From positions 186,001-250,000 of the forward strand of contig NZ_JAINVW010000002.1 of assembly GCF_019880545.1 (NCBI RefSeq): a stretch of DNA of 64,000 nt. Reading direction: 5' to 3'. This document shows, piece by piece, positions 1 to 8,265 of the stretch (the first letter of the stretch is position 1; each line of letters starts with the position of its first letter). The notes under the pieces are model-generated. The model was not told the DNA's origin, searched no databases, and saw nothing but the letters and a program-made list of their open reading frames with translations. This DNA comes from Flagellimonas meishanensis (GTDB taxonomy: Bacteria; Bacteroidota; Bacteroidia; Flavobacteriales; Flavobacteriaceae). Position numbers and translations under genes: made by a program.

Positions 1-1640
1 ACTGCCGATATAGCGACCAACACGGCCAACATCGCCACCAACACGGCGGACATTGCAACGAATACCGCCGATATAGCGACCAACACTGCGGACATTGCGA
101 CCAACGCTGCCGACATTGCGAACCATATCGCCAACGACCTTGACACGGACGCGACCAACGAGCTCTCCGACGTGCAATTGACGGGGACCACTTTGGAACT
201 GACCAACGCCGCCGCCGGTGCCACCGGGGTTGACCTTGACGCCACCTTCGCCACGGACGCCGAACTGGCCGCCGCCGCTGACGACGACATCAGCGCTGCG
301 AGCTTCGACTCCCCGACGAACACCCTGAGGATCGACGAGGGCACGAGCTTCGTGACGGCCGACCTTAGCGACCTTGACGACAGTGCGGGCGTTGCCGCGA
401 ATGCCGCTGCCATTGCCACCAACACGGCGGACATCGCGACGAATACCTCGGGCATTGCGACGAATACCGCCGATATAGCGACCAACGCTTCGAACATTGC
501 GACCAACACTGCTGATATTGCGACGAACACAGCGGACATCGCCACCAACACAGCGGACATCGCCACCAACACGGCCGACATCTCGACCAACGCTGCCGGC
601 ATCGCGAACCATATCGCCAACGATCTCGACACGGACGCGACCAACGAGCTCTCGGACGTGCAATTGACGGGGACCACCTTGGAGCTGACCAACGCCGCCG
701 CCGGTGCAACGGGCGTGGACCTTGACGCCACCTTCGCCACGGACGCCGAACTGGCCGCCGCCGCTGACGACGACATCAGTGCTGCGAGCTTCGACTCCCC
801 GACGAACACCCTGAGGATCGACGAGGGCACGAGCTTCGTGACCGCTGACCTGAGCGACCTGGACGACAGTGCGGGCGTTGCCGCGAACGCCGCGGACATC
901 GCCACCAACACTGCGGACATCGCGACGAACACAGCGGACATCGCCACCAACACGGCCGACATCGCCACCAACACGGCGGACATTGCAACGAACACAGCGG
1001 ACATCGCAACGAATACCGCCAACATCGCAACGAACACTACCGATATCGGGACCAACGCGACTGACATTGCGAACCACATTGCCAACGACCTTGACACGGA
1101 CGCGACCAACGAGCTCTCGGACGTGCAATTAACGGGGACCACTTTGGAACTGACCAACGCCGCTGCCGGCGCCACCGGGGTGGACCTTGACGCCACCTTT
1201 GCCACGGATGCCGAACTGGCCGCCGCGGCCGATGACGACATCAGTGCAGCGAGCTTCGACTCCCCGACGAACACCCTGAGGATTGACGAGGGCACGAGCT
1301 TTGTGACGGCAGACCTGAGCGCCCTTGACGACAGTGCGGGCGTTGCCGCGAACGCCGCGGACATCGCCACCAACACTGCCGACATCGCAACGAATACGAC
1401 GGACATTGCAACGAACACAGCGGACATCGCAACGAACACTACCGATATAGCGACCAACGCGACCGACATTGCGAACCACATCGCCAACGACCTTGACACG
1501 GACGCGACCAACGAGCTCTCGGACGTACAGCTCACGGGCACCACTTTGGAACTGACCAATGCCGCCGCTGGTGCCACCGGGGTTGACCTTGACGCCACCT
1601 TTGCCACGGACGCCGAACTGGCCGCCGCCGCTGACGACGA
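1..1640 (+). repeat. Nested coding repeats: 21-bp heptad arrays inside 402-486 bp units
   Basis: Long units begin at 121, 607, 1072 and 1474, giving periods of 486, 465 and 402 bp. The differences (21 and 63 bp) are exactly one and three 21-bp heptad modules, so the constant segment keeps its length and only the number of IATNTAD modules changes. Synonymous codons vary between modules (gcc/gcg/gca for Ala, acc/acg/aca for Thr). The last unit is cut short after AELAAAADDD, where unique sequence begins. Bases 1-120 belong to the heptad array of an earlier unit. Confidence 0.92.
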
Positions 1641-2259
1641 CGTATCGGTAACTAATACCGTGGCCGGTAATCGAATTGCAACAATCTCTGAGGCGGGAAT
1701 AGCCTCAGTGGATATTAATGAAACCGTAACATCATTGTCCCAAAACACAACAACAGGTGTTATAAGCTATGCGGATGAAGATGGTGGGCCTGCACAAACC
1801 GCCAATGTAGTGAGTACTGATGCAAGTAACGAACTTACTGTGGGAGCAGATGGGGGAGCTTCTTTTGCAATGGCAGATATAGATGTTGATGGGGATGGAG
1901 CTTCAGAAACCACGGTAGATGAGGCTATGACTGACATTACCAAAATAACGGCAACAGCTGGACGAATCTTCTACCCTCCTTCCATTGCTATTGATGCTTC
2001 GACCAATGGAACTGGCTTCACCGTGAATCTTTATACGCAATATACCGCACAATATGGTTCTCCGACAGTTGCAAGTTCCGGTGCACCAGCTACGGTACCT
2101 ATTTATGCTGCTTCTGATTTATATTATTACGTAACCTATGCAGATCCTACAGTTTTTGACAATATGAGCATCAGTGCTACTGGTGTGTTGACTTATGACA
2201 TCATCGGTCAACCAGCGGATTATAATGCATTGATCAACGTAGTATTTGTAGTAAAATAA
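1..2259 (+). CDS. Repetitive surface adhesin-like protein, 5' end outside the window
   Basis: The reading frame is open from base 1, so the start lies upstream; 752 residues are visible. The protein alternates stretches of heptads of the form IATNTAD with a conserved segment of about 95 residues (NHIANDLDTDATNELSD ... DLDDSAGVAANAA). Repeat starts lie at 121, 607, 1072 and 1474. The heptads put Ile at one core position and polar Asn/Thr at the other, as in coiled-coil stalks of trimeric adhesins and tail fibres. From about base 1641 the repeats stop and a unique C-terminal part of about 205 residues follows, ending in an aromatic beta-rich segment. No T9SS C-terminal domain is obvious in it. 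The next two genes encode a T9SS cargo protein and a PorP/SprF protein, so a cell-surface role is likely. The repeats are strikingly GC-rich compared with the rest of the window. The precise family is not recognised. Confidence 0.85.
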   Translation, partial: TADIATNTANIATNTADIATNTADIATNTADIATNAADIANHIANDLDTDATNELSDVQLTGTTLELTNAAAGATGVDLDATFATDAELAAAADDDISAASFDSPTNTLRIDEGTSFVTADLSDLDDSAGVAANAAAIATNTADIATNTSGIATNTADIATNASNIATNTADIATNTADIATNTADIATNTADISTNAAGIANHIANDLDTDATNELSDVQLTGTTLELTNAAAGATGVDLDATFATDAELAAAADDDISAASFDSPTNTLRIDEGTSFVTADLSDLDDSAGVAANAADIATNTADIATNTADIATNTADIATNTADIATNTADIATNTANIATNTTDIGTNATDIANHIANDLDTDATNELSDVQLTGTTLELTNAAAGATGVDLDATFATDAELAAAADDDISAASFDSPTNTLRIDEGTSFVTADLSALDDSAGVAANAADIATNTADIATNTTDIATNTADIATNTTDIATNATDIANHIANDLDTDATNELSDVQLTGTTLELTNAAAGATGVDLDATFATDAELAAAADDDVSVTNTVAGNRIATISEAGIASVDINETVTSLSQNTTTGVISYADEDGGPAQTANVVSTDASNELTVGADGGASFAMADIDVDGDGASETTVDEAMTDITKITATAGRIFYPPSIAIDASTNGTGFTVNLYTQYTAQYGSPTVASSGAPATVPIYAASDLYYYVTYADPTVFDNMSISATGVLTYDIIGQPADYNALINVVFVVK

Positions 2260-2280
2260 GAAAATAAAGACTGGAAAGAA

Positions 2281-4302
2281 TTGAAATCAACCATCTCATA
2301 TAAGTCTTTATTTTTCGGACTGGCAATCTTCTTTTTTGGATTGAACTTGACCAGCGCCCAATTCCTGCTTCAAGCTCCCAATAGCGGGGACGAAACCAAC
2401 TATCAATGGTATGAGGCAACTGATTTGGGAACTGTGCTTGGAACAAATTCATTTTATGAGGCCACCCAACCCGGTGTTTATTTTGCGACTTACGATGGCA
2501 CATTATGTGGGTCCAATGCAACAGGATATTTTATTTTAACAGATTGTACCGCTCCAAATAATCAGGTCACTTTGGATATTTCTGCCAGTATTCCGTCAGG
2601 GGCAACTGTTAGTTGGAATCCTGCGGTAAGTGGAGATCAAACCCGGCCTATGGTAACAAGTACTACCACGGTGGAGCGCTATACGGCAACTATCACAAAA
2701 GCTGGTAACAGCAGTGACCTTCCTCGTTTTACCGTAGTTTGTATGGGCATGGCAGGCAATTTGGTTGACGATCTTATCACAGTTAACGAAGATGAATCTG
2801 TTGTGGTTCCCGTATTCGTCAACGATTCCAATTTACCCACGGATGGTACATTGATCACCACCGACCCAGCAAATGGTTCTGTGTCCATTAATGGTAATGG
2901 AACCCCAAATGACCCATCCGACGATATTGTGACCTATATACCTGATCCGGATTTCAATGGAGCGGACACCTTTGATTATACGGTATGCGACACCTTCGGC
3001 GCTTGTAGTACTGCTACAGTTACGGTGGATGTACTGCCAATTGTCGACACATTTGATGATTCGGCTTCGACCGAAGAAAACATTCAAGTGATTGTGGCTT
3101 GGAGAGGAAATGACAATGACATTCCTTTCTCGGGTACCATAACCACCACTAGCCCCTCAAATGGTACGGTTGTATTAAATGAAAATGGTACTCCGAACAA
3201 TCCTTCCGATGACGATATCACCTACATACCGAATCCTGGTTTCTTGGGCACGGATATGTTTGACTATACGGTTTGTGATTCCAACGGAAACTGTGACACA
3301 GCGACCATAACCATTTTGGTAAATCCACCTGGGGTAAATCTTGATACGGACAACGATGGTATTGTTGATGCCTTTGAGGATTTGAATTCCGATGGTGACG
3401 ATGACCCGGATACAAACCCAACCGATACGGATGGCGATGGAATCCCGGATTATTTGGACATAGATAGTGACAATGATGGGCTTCCAGACAATATTGAGGC
3501 GCAAGATGCGCTGTCCTATATTCCACCAAGTGGCGTAGATGCCAATGACAACGGTTTGGATGATGCCTATGAAAATGGGGGTAATGTTGGGTTGATTCCT
3601 TTGGATACAGATGGTGACGGAATACCTGATTACGTGGATGAAGACAGTGACGATGATAACGTACCTGATGCCATCGAAGGAAATGATTTTGACCAAGACG
3701 GAATTCCAGATGTGGTATTCATTGGTTCCGACAAGGACAATGATGGTTTGGATGATGCTTTTGAAGGTTCAACGGTAATTGACCTGGATGTAAACGACGA
3801 GTTGGACAATCCTGCTACAGATTTGTTGGATACCGATTCAGATGGTATTCCTGATTTCAGGGATTCCGATGATGATGACGATGGCATTGAGACAATTGAT
3901 GAAGACCTTGATCTAGATGGCAATTACGCCAACGACGATTCGGATGGAGATGGCAGGCCCAATTATTTAGATTCCGATCTGGGTGAATCGCAGGTGGATC
4001 CTGTGGATGTCATTAATGTGATAACACCAAACGGAGATGGGGTGCACGATGTACTGACCATCAATGGCCTGGAGAATTACCCGAACAACACGGTTAAAAT
4101 TTATAACCGATGGGGTGTAATGGTCTATGTGACCAAGGCATACAACACTAACGGCAATGTGTTTGACGGCACCTCCGAAGGAAGGGTTACTGTGGACAAG
4201 GACAACAAACTGCCCGTTGGCACGTATTTCTATATCATAGACTACGAAGACCTAAACGGAAACATGAAACAACTTTCGGGCTACCTATACATTAATAGAT
4301 AA
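2281..4302 (+). CDS. T9SS type B surface protein with Ig/cadherin-like and thrombospondin type 3 repeats
   Basis: A 673-residue secreted protein. A TTG start is chosen because it directly precedes a good signal peptide (residues 1-26, ending LTSAQ) and the next Met in frame is far inside. Two tandem cadherin-like repeats (about 155-255 and 256-350) share the wording [10 protein letters not shown] / [10 protein letters not shown] and FDYTVCD. From about 350 to 580 come calcium-binding thrombospondin type 3-like repeats ([19 protein letters not shown] and relatives). The last 85 residues ([11 protein letters not shown] ... IYNRWG ... [12 protein letters not shown] ... GYLYINR) are the gliding-motility-associated C-terminal domain (CHU_C/TIGR04131), the type B sorting signal for the type IX secretion system. 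It starts 21 bases after the repetitive gene and is followed by a PorP/SprF gene, the usual arrangement for type B cargo. The ligand is unknown. Confidence 0.92.
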   Translation: MKSTISYKSLFFGLAIFFFGLNLTSAQFLLQAPNSGDETNYQWYEATDLGTVLGTNSFYEATQPGVYFATYDGTLCGSNATGYFILTDCTAPNNQVTLDISASIPSGATVSWNPAVSGDQTRPMVTSTTTVERYTATITKAGNSSDLPRFTVVCMGMAGNLVDDLITVNEDESVVVPVFVNDSNLPTDGTLITTDPANGSVSINGNGTPNDPSDDIVTYIPDPDFNGADTFDYTVCDTFGACSTATVTVDVLPIVDTFDDSASTEENIQVIVAWRGNDNDIPFSGTITTTSPSNGTVVLNENGTPNNPSDDDITYIPNPGFLGTDMFDYTVCDSNGNCDTATITILVNPPGVNLDTDNDGIVDAFEDLNSDGDDDPDTNPTDTDGDGIPDYLDIDSDNDGLPDNIEAQDALSYIPPSGVDANDNGLDDAYENGGNVGLIPLDTDGDGIPDYVDEDSDDDNVPDAIEGNDFDQDGIPDVVFIGSDKDNDGLDDAFEGSTVIDLDVNDELDNPATDLLDTDSDGIPDFRDSDDDDDGIETIDEDLDLDGNYANDDSDGDGRPNYLDSDLGESQVDPVDVINVITPNGDGVHDVLTINGLENYPNNTVKIYNRWGVMVYVTKAYNTNGNVFDGTSEGRVTVDKDNKLPVGTYFYIIDYEDLNGNMKQLSGYLYINR

Positions 4303-4320
4303 AGAATCGGCACTGCTGTA

Positions 4321-5265
4321 ATGAACAACCTAGTTAAAAAGAAATATCAACCCCTTGTTTTTGTATTTGTCCTGTTCTGGGGCACTACTCTGTTTGGTCA
4401 GCAAGATGCCCAGTACACACAATATATGTACAATACGGTAAGCGTCAATCCGGCCTACGCTGGTTCCAGGGGACACTTGAGCATTGCCGCCCTATATCGT
4501 AACCAATGGTTGGGGTTGGATGGAGCACCCGAAACCCAAACGCTCAACTTGCACACCCCAATGGGATACCGTGGTGTAGGTTTGGGTATTTCCATCGTCA
4601 ATGACAAGATTGGACCCACCTCGGAGACCTATTTTGATGTGGACTTTTCATATACGATCCAGACCTCTTTTGAAGGAAAACTGAGTTTTGGCCTAAAGGC
4701 CAGTGCCCATATGCTGGATATCCGTTATTCCGAATTGGATGAATTCAATATAGACCCACAACTGCAAGCACAGCAGGATATTCAAAACAAATTCTCACCC
4801 AATATTGGCGCAGGGGTTTATTACCATACAGAGCGCTTCTATGCCGGACTTTCAGCACCACGGATCTTGGAAACCACCCATTTTGATGAATCCTCAATAT
4901 CCACCGCAAAGGAGCAAATCAACTTTTATGCAATTACGGGCTACGTCTGGGATTTGAATCCATTCTTAAAGTTCAAGCCCACCTTATTGACCAAAATGGT
5001 CCAAGGGGCTCCCTTACAAGTGGATCTGTCCGCAAACTTCATGCTCAACGAAAAATTCGTTGGGGGACTTGCCTATCGCTGGGACGCCGCTTTCAGTGGT
5101 CTGTTTGGTTTTCATATCTCAGATTCCATGTTTATAGGGCTTGCCTATGATCGTGAGATTACCGAGTTGGGTGCTGCAACCTTCAACGATGGCTCTTTTG
5201 AGGTCATCTTTAGGTACGATTTCATTAGAAATGTTGGTAATTTAAAGTCTCCCCGGTTCTTTTAA
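4321..5265 (+). CDS. PorP/SprF family type IX secretion membrane protein
   Basis: 314 residues with an N-terminal signal peptide ending at about LFGQQ, then the family hallmark QDAQYTQYMYN and NPAYAGSRG, and a beta-strand-rich remainder ending EVIFRYDF, as in outer-membrane beta-barrels. PorP/SprF proteins are outer-membrane partners of type IX secretion. Those encoded directly after a type B C-terminal-domain gene are thought to attach or help export that cargo, as SprF does for SprB. It lies 18 bases downstream of the cargo gene, so the two are very probably co-transcribed. Family assignment is firm; pairing with the upstream cargo is an inference from position. Confidence 0.93.
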   Translation: MNNLVKKKYQPLVFVFVLFWGTTLFGQQDAQYTQYMYNTVSVNPAYAGSRGHLSIAALYRNQWLGLDGAPETQTLNLHTPMGYRGVGLGISIVNDKIGPTSETYFDVDFSYTIQTSFEGKLSFGLKASAHMLDIRYSELDEFNIDPQLQAQQDIQNKFSPNIGAGVYYHTERFYAGLSAPRILETTHFDESSISTAKEQINFYAITGYVWDLNPFLKFKPTLLTKMVQGAPLQVDLSANFMLNEKFVGGLAYRWDAAFSGLFGFHISDSMFIGLAYDREITELGAATFNDGSFEVIFRYDFIRNVGNLKSPRFF

Positions 5266-5321
5266 GGCAATTTAGAAACCTCCTTTCCCATTAATTCGGG
5301 CAAACATCATATTTTTACTTC

Positions 5322-5855
5322 ATGAAAGAAGAAAATGTGATATTGGTCAATGAGACTGATGAGCCCATTGGACTGATGCCCAAAATGGAAGCCCATGAAA
5401 AAGCCGTTTTGCATCGCGCTTTTTCCGTGTTTATAATGAACGACAAAGGCGAGACCATGCTACAGCAACGCGCTAGCGAAAAATATCACTCCCCCCTTTT
5501 ATGGACCAATACCTGTTGCAGCCACCAAAGGGAGGGTGAGGACAATATAACCGCTGGCAAACGTAGGTTACAGGAGGAAATGGGCTTTACGGCCGAACTT
5601 CGGGAACTTTTTTCCTTTATCTATAAAGCTCCTTTTGACAATGGCCTTACGGAACACGAACTGGACCATGTGATGATGGGTGTTTACAACGGAGTCCCAG
5701 ATATCAATCCCAGTGAGGTAGCCGATTGGAAATGGATGGCCTTGGAGGACATCAAGGCCGATATCTCGAACAATCCTGACCAGTACACCGCATGGTTCAA
5801 GATCATTTTTGAAAAATTCTATGAGCACCTCACCCTAAAATCCGATAGCAAATGA
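5322..5855 (+). CDS. idi: Isopentenyl-diphosphate delta-isomerase, type 1
   Basis: 177 residues. Converts isopentenyl diphosphate to dimethylallyl diphosphate in the cytosol for isoprenoid synthesis. A Nudix fold is visible: HRAFSVFIMNDKGE near residue 31, the catalytic Cys region TNTCCSH (65-66), the Nudix-like AGKRRLQEEMGF helix, and the downstream acidic motif LTEHELDHV. Length matches the bacterial type 1 enzyme. Its stop overlaps the next gene by 4 bases (ATGA), so translation is coupled. Isoprenoid supply also feeds the carotenoid genes elsewhere in this window, but there is no direct genetic link. Confidence 0.95.
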   Translation: MKEENVILVNETDEPIGLMPKMEAHEKAVLHRAFSVFIMNDKGETMLQQRASEKYHSPLLWTNTCCSHQREGEDNITAGKRRLQEEMGFTAELRELFSFIYKAPFDNGLTEHELDHVMMGVYNGVPDINPSEVADWKWMALEDIKADISNNPDQYTAWFKIIFEKFYEHLTLKSDSK

Positions 5856-6259
5856 AGGTCAAAGTAAGCCGGAAGGCCAACTTCAATGCGGCGCACCGAT
5901 TGTATAGACCGGATTGGAGCGATGAAAAGAACGACCATGTATTTGGAAAATGTAACAATCCCAGATTTCATGGACATAATTACGATTTAATTGTGAGCGT
6001 CACGGGTGAAATAGATCAAGAGACTGGATTTGTGATGGATCTGAAGGTGTTGAAAGATTTGATAAAAGAGCACGTTGAAGATGCGCTGGATCACAAAAAC
6101 CTTAATTTGGATGTGCCCGATTTCAAAGATTTGAACCCAACGGCGGAGAACATTGCAGTGGTCATTTGGAACAAATTGAGGCCCCATATTGCAGATACCA
6201 AGGAATTGGAGGTAACACTGTACGAGACCCCGCGAAATTATGTCACTTATTCAGGATAA
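5852..6259 (+). CDS. 6-pyruvoyl-tetrahydropterin synthase / QueD family protein
   Basis: 135 residues of the T-fold PTPS family. The zinc ligands are visible as AAH near residue 14 and HGHNY near 41-45. A Cys lies between them in FGKCNNPRF, and a Glu lies in the C-terminal LYETPRNYV. Such proteins make 6-carboxytetrahydropterin for queuosine (QueD) or 6-pyruvoyltetrahydropterin. Which product is made cannot be decided from sequence alone, and no other queuosine gene is next to it. It overlaps idi by 4 bases and is followed one base after its stop by the next ATG, so the three genes probably form one transcript. Confidence 0.88.
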   Translation: MKVKVSRKANFNAAHRLYRPDWSDEKNDHVFGKCNNPRFHGHNYDLIVSVTGEIDQETGFVMDLKVLKDLIKEHVEDALDHKNLNLDVPDFKDLNPTAENIAVVIWNKLRPHIADTKELEVTLYETPRNYVTYSG

Positions 6260-6260
6260 T

Positions 6261-7229
6261 ATGGACCTGTATCCCATAAAGTTTAAACCCATCCTCAAGG
6301 AACGCCTGTGGGGGGGCACGAAGCTCAAAAAAGTATTGGGCAAACCCATTGTAAGTGAAATAACCGGTGAAAGTTGGGAGATTTCCGGAGTGGAAGGCGA
6401 CATTTCCGAAGTTTCCAACGGACCGTTAGAAGGAAAAACATTGCAAGAATTGATTGCCATCGAGGGCGAAAGACTTCTCGGGCAAAGTGTTGTTGAACGC
6501 TTTGGCCATGATTTCCCCATCCTTATAAAGTTCATTGATGCCAAACAAGACCTCTCAATTCAGTTGCATCCCAATGACGCATTGGCCAAAAAAAGACACA
6601 ATTCCTTCGGAAAGACTGAAATGTGGTACATCATGGATGCGGATCCAGGGGCCAAGCTCATTGTGGGTTTCAATAGGGACGTGGATAAAAAGGAATATAT
6701 TCAAAGCTTGGAGGACAATACCCTTACCGACCTGCTGCATTATGAAACGGTGGCGGAGGGCGATACATTTTTCATTAATACCGGAAAAATCCATGCCATT
6801 GGTGCGGGGGTGTTATTGGCCGAGATACAGCAAACTTCGGACATAACCTATAGGGTGTTCGATTTCCATAGAAAGGACAAGGACGGCAACTATCGGGAGT
6901 TGCACACCGAACTGGCCCTAGATGCCATTGATTATGCCAAGAAGGATGATTTTAAGGTTGAATATGAACGCGAGCAGGACAAAGTAAACACCATGGTTGA
7001 TTGTCCGTATTTCAGGACCAAATTTCTGAAGTTGACCCGAAACCTGCATCAAGATGTCGTGGACAGGGATTCTTTTACCATTTACATGTGCGTGGATGGA
7101 AGCGCTGAAATAACCAACGATTTTGGGACTGTAAAGGTCAAAAAGGGAGAAACCGTTTTGGTGGCGGCATCAAGCAAAACAATTGATATTGTCACTGCCA
7201 ATGCCAAGCTTTTGGAAGTGACCATTTAA
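6261..7229 (+). CDS. manA: Class I mannose-6-phosphate isomerase
   Basis: 322 residues. Interconverts mannose 6-phosphate and fructose 6-phosphate, a cytosolic step toward GDP-mannose and polysaccharides. Family features: FKPILKERLWGGTKL at the N-terminus, the metal-site cupin segment DLSIQLHPND, GKTEMWYIMDA, and the second half NTGKIHAIGAGVLLAEIQQTSD plus TYRVFDF. The ATG at 6261 is preferred over the one at 6240, because 6240 would overlap the upstream gene by 20 bases and adds residues not needed by the family. The length fits the short bacterial type I enzyme. Confidence 0.93.
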   Translation: MDLYPIKFKPILKERLWGGTKLKKVLGKPIVSEITGESWEISGVEGDISEVSNGPLEGKTLQELIAIEGERLLGQSVVERFGHDFPILIKFIDAKQDLSIQLHPNDALAKKRHNSFGKTEMWYIMDADPGAKLIVGFNRDVDKKEYIQSLEDNTLTDLLHYETVAEGDTFFINTGKIHAIGAGVLLAEIQQTSDITYRVFDFHRKDKDGNYRELHTELALDAIDYAKKDDFKVEYEREQDKVNTMVDCPYFRTKFLKLTRNLHQDVVDRDSFTIYMCVDGSAEITNDFGTVKVKKGETVLVAASSKTIDIVTANAKLLEVTI

Positions 7230-7240
7230 TAGTACATTTG
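7211..7240 (+). promoter_or_regulatory. Bacteroidota-type promoter (TTTG-N18-TACATTTG)
   Basis: TTTG at 7211-7214 and TACATTTG at 7233-7240 are separated by 18 bases, matching the Bacteroidota -33/-7 consensus (TTTG / TAnnTTTG). The next gene's ATG is 13 bases downstream. The -33 box lies inside the end of manA, so the small gene that follows can be transcribed independently. Confidence 0.6.
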
Positions 7241-7253
7241 AAAAAATTCTGAG

Positions 7254-7526
7254 ATGGCAAGTATACGAGATTTAAAAAAGGACATCAACTTTGCACTTGG
7301 CGACATTATTGAGGCCGTTTACATTTGGGAAGCCGGTTCAGGGAACAAGAATTCCAAAGAAGGATCATTGATCATTGACGAGGCCATTGCTGTTTTTGAT
7401 GACCTTATGGGGATGATCCACAATAAAGAAGTGAAAAACGCCAAGGAACACTTCAAAGAAATCCGGACAAAACTGGAGCAAAAGACTTCGAACCTTTTGG
7501 AACAGTTCAACAAGATGGCAGGCTAA
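7254..7526 (+). CDS. Conserved hypothetical 90-residue alpha-helical protein
   Basis: Small, charged, probably all-helical cytosolic protein (MASIRDLKKDINFALGD ... NLLEQFNKMAG) with no signal peptide or membrane segment. The look is that of a conserved flavobacterial protein of unknown function, and no catalytic motif is seen. It has its own candidate promoter just upstream. Its stop codon overlaps the stop codon of the convergent lipoprotein gene (7523-7526), so the two transcripts must overlap at their ends. Confidence 0.8.
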   Translation: MASIRDLKKDINFALGDIIEAVYIWEAGSGNKNSKEGSLIIDEAIAVFDDLMGMIHNKEVKNAKEHFKEIRTKLEQKTSNLLEQFNKMAG

Positions 7527-8224
7527 GGCCGTGCTTCCAGATACGCTTTAAGGGCCTTGCCGTATTTTGATGCGGCGACATTGGGATCCAAAGAATTGTA
7601 CACGGAATCCAGATAATTTGGATTGGCCTCAAGCGCCGAGGTCATTATTGCATAGGGCGTTACATAGGAATCCCCATTGTTTATTCCAAAGTTTATTACG
7701 TAGCGATACCGGTTAATGATGTTTTGGTCGATTTTCTTTTGGATGGAATCCAAGGCCAAAGAATCTTCCCGCAGTTCCGAAGCCAGGGTCAATTGGGCAA
7801 GCTCCAAATCCCTAAGGTTGAATTTAGACAACATTTCATTGAACTCCACGAACTTGTCATGTTCACTTGAACCAAATATTTCTGGATTTTTATCAAAGGT
7901 GTTCCAAGTGGTGTTGATTATTATTTCACCAGGCTCACCAAAAAATATGATACGATCGTTGATATCGTTGTTGTCCTCTTTTTCAAGATATAGATAGAAT
8001 ACATCGGGTTCCTCGATTTCATGCGAAAAACTGAACTGCCCGGTTCCTTTGATGACCAAAGAATCCACATTGACAAGGGAGGAATCCCTAAATTGTTGCA
8101 GGAACAGGGTTCCTTTTTTCAATCCCTTGATATTCCCAGAAACAGTCATGGTCTGCTCCGTATTCTTTTCGCAGGAAAGTATGGCCACCCCCACTAGTAC
8201 TACAAATAAAATCCGCTTCATCAT
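7523..8224 (-). CDS. DUF4369 domain lipoprotein without a thioredoxin domain
   Basis: 233 residues. A lipoprotein signal (MKRILFVVLVGVAILSC, Cys at residue 18) precedes the DUF4369 beta domain (VSGNIKGLKKGTLFLQQF...). In many Bacteroidota proteins DUF4369 is followed by a TlpA/AhpC thioredoxin domain; here the protein ends after the helical linker (KYGKALKAYLEARP) and has no CxxC. It is therefore a stand-alone envelope-anchored DUF4369 protein. Function is unknown; a role in envelope stress or redox is only suggested by its relatives. It is convergent with the preceding 90-residue gene. Confidence 0.85.
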   Translation of the reverse strand: MMKRILFVVLVGVAILSCEKNTEQTMTVSGNIKGLKKGTLFLQQFRDSSLVNVDSLVIKGTGQFSFSHEIEEPDVFYLYLEKEDNNDINDRIIFFGEPGEIIINTTWNTFDKNPEIFGSSEHDKFVEFNEMLSKFNLRDLELAQLTLASELREDSLALDSIQKKIDQNIINRYRYVINFGINNGDSYVTPYAIMTSALEANPNYLDSVYNSLDPNVAASKYGKALKAYLEARP

Positions 8225-8265
8225 TTAAAATTTGCAGGGCAAATATGCACAATCTTGGGGAATAT

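Noticed and set aside
365..1479. Several antisense and shifted open frames of 60-116 codons in the repeat region
   Set aside because: They are mirror images of the GC-rich heptad repeats (Arg/Cys/Trp/Ser-rich, low-complexity) and repeat with the same period; the main frame is the only one with a sensible protein.
1..1640. CRISPR-like array
   Set aside because: The repeats are coding, variable at synonymous sites, in frame, and have no unique spacers of constant length.
3175..3696. 173-codon minus-strand frame opposite the thrombospondin repeats
   Set aside because: An Ile/Val-rich shadow of Asp/Gly/Asn codons in the real T9SS cargo gene.
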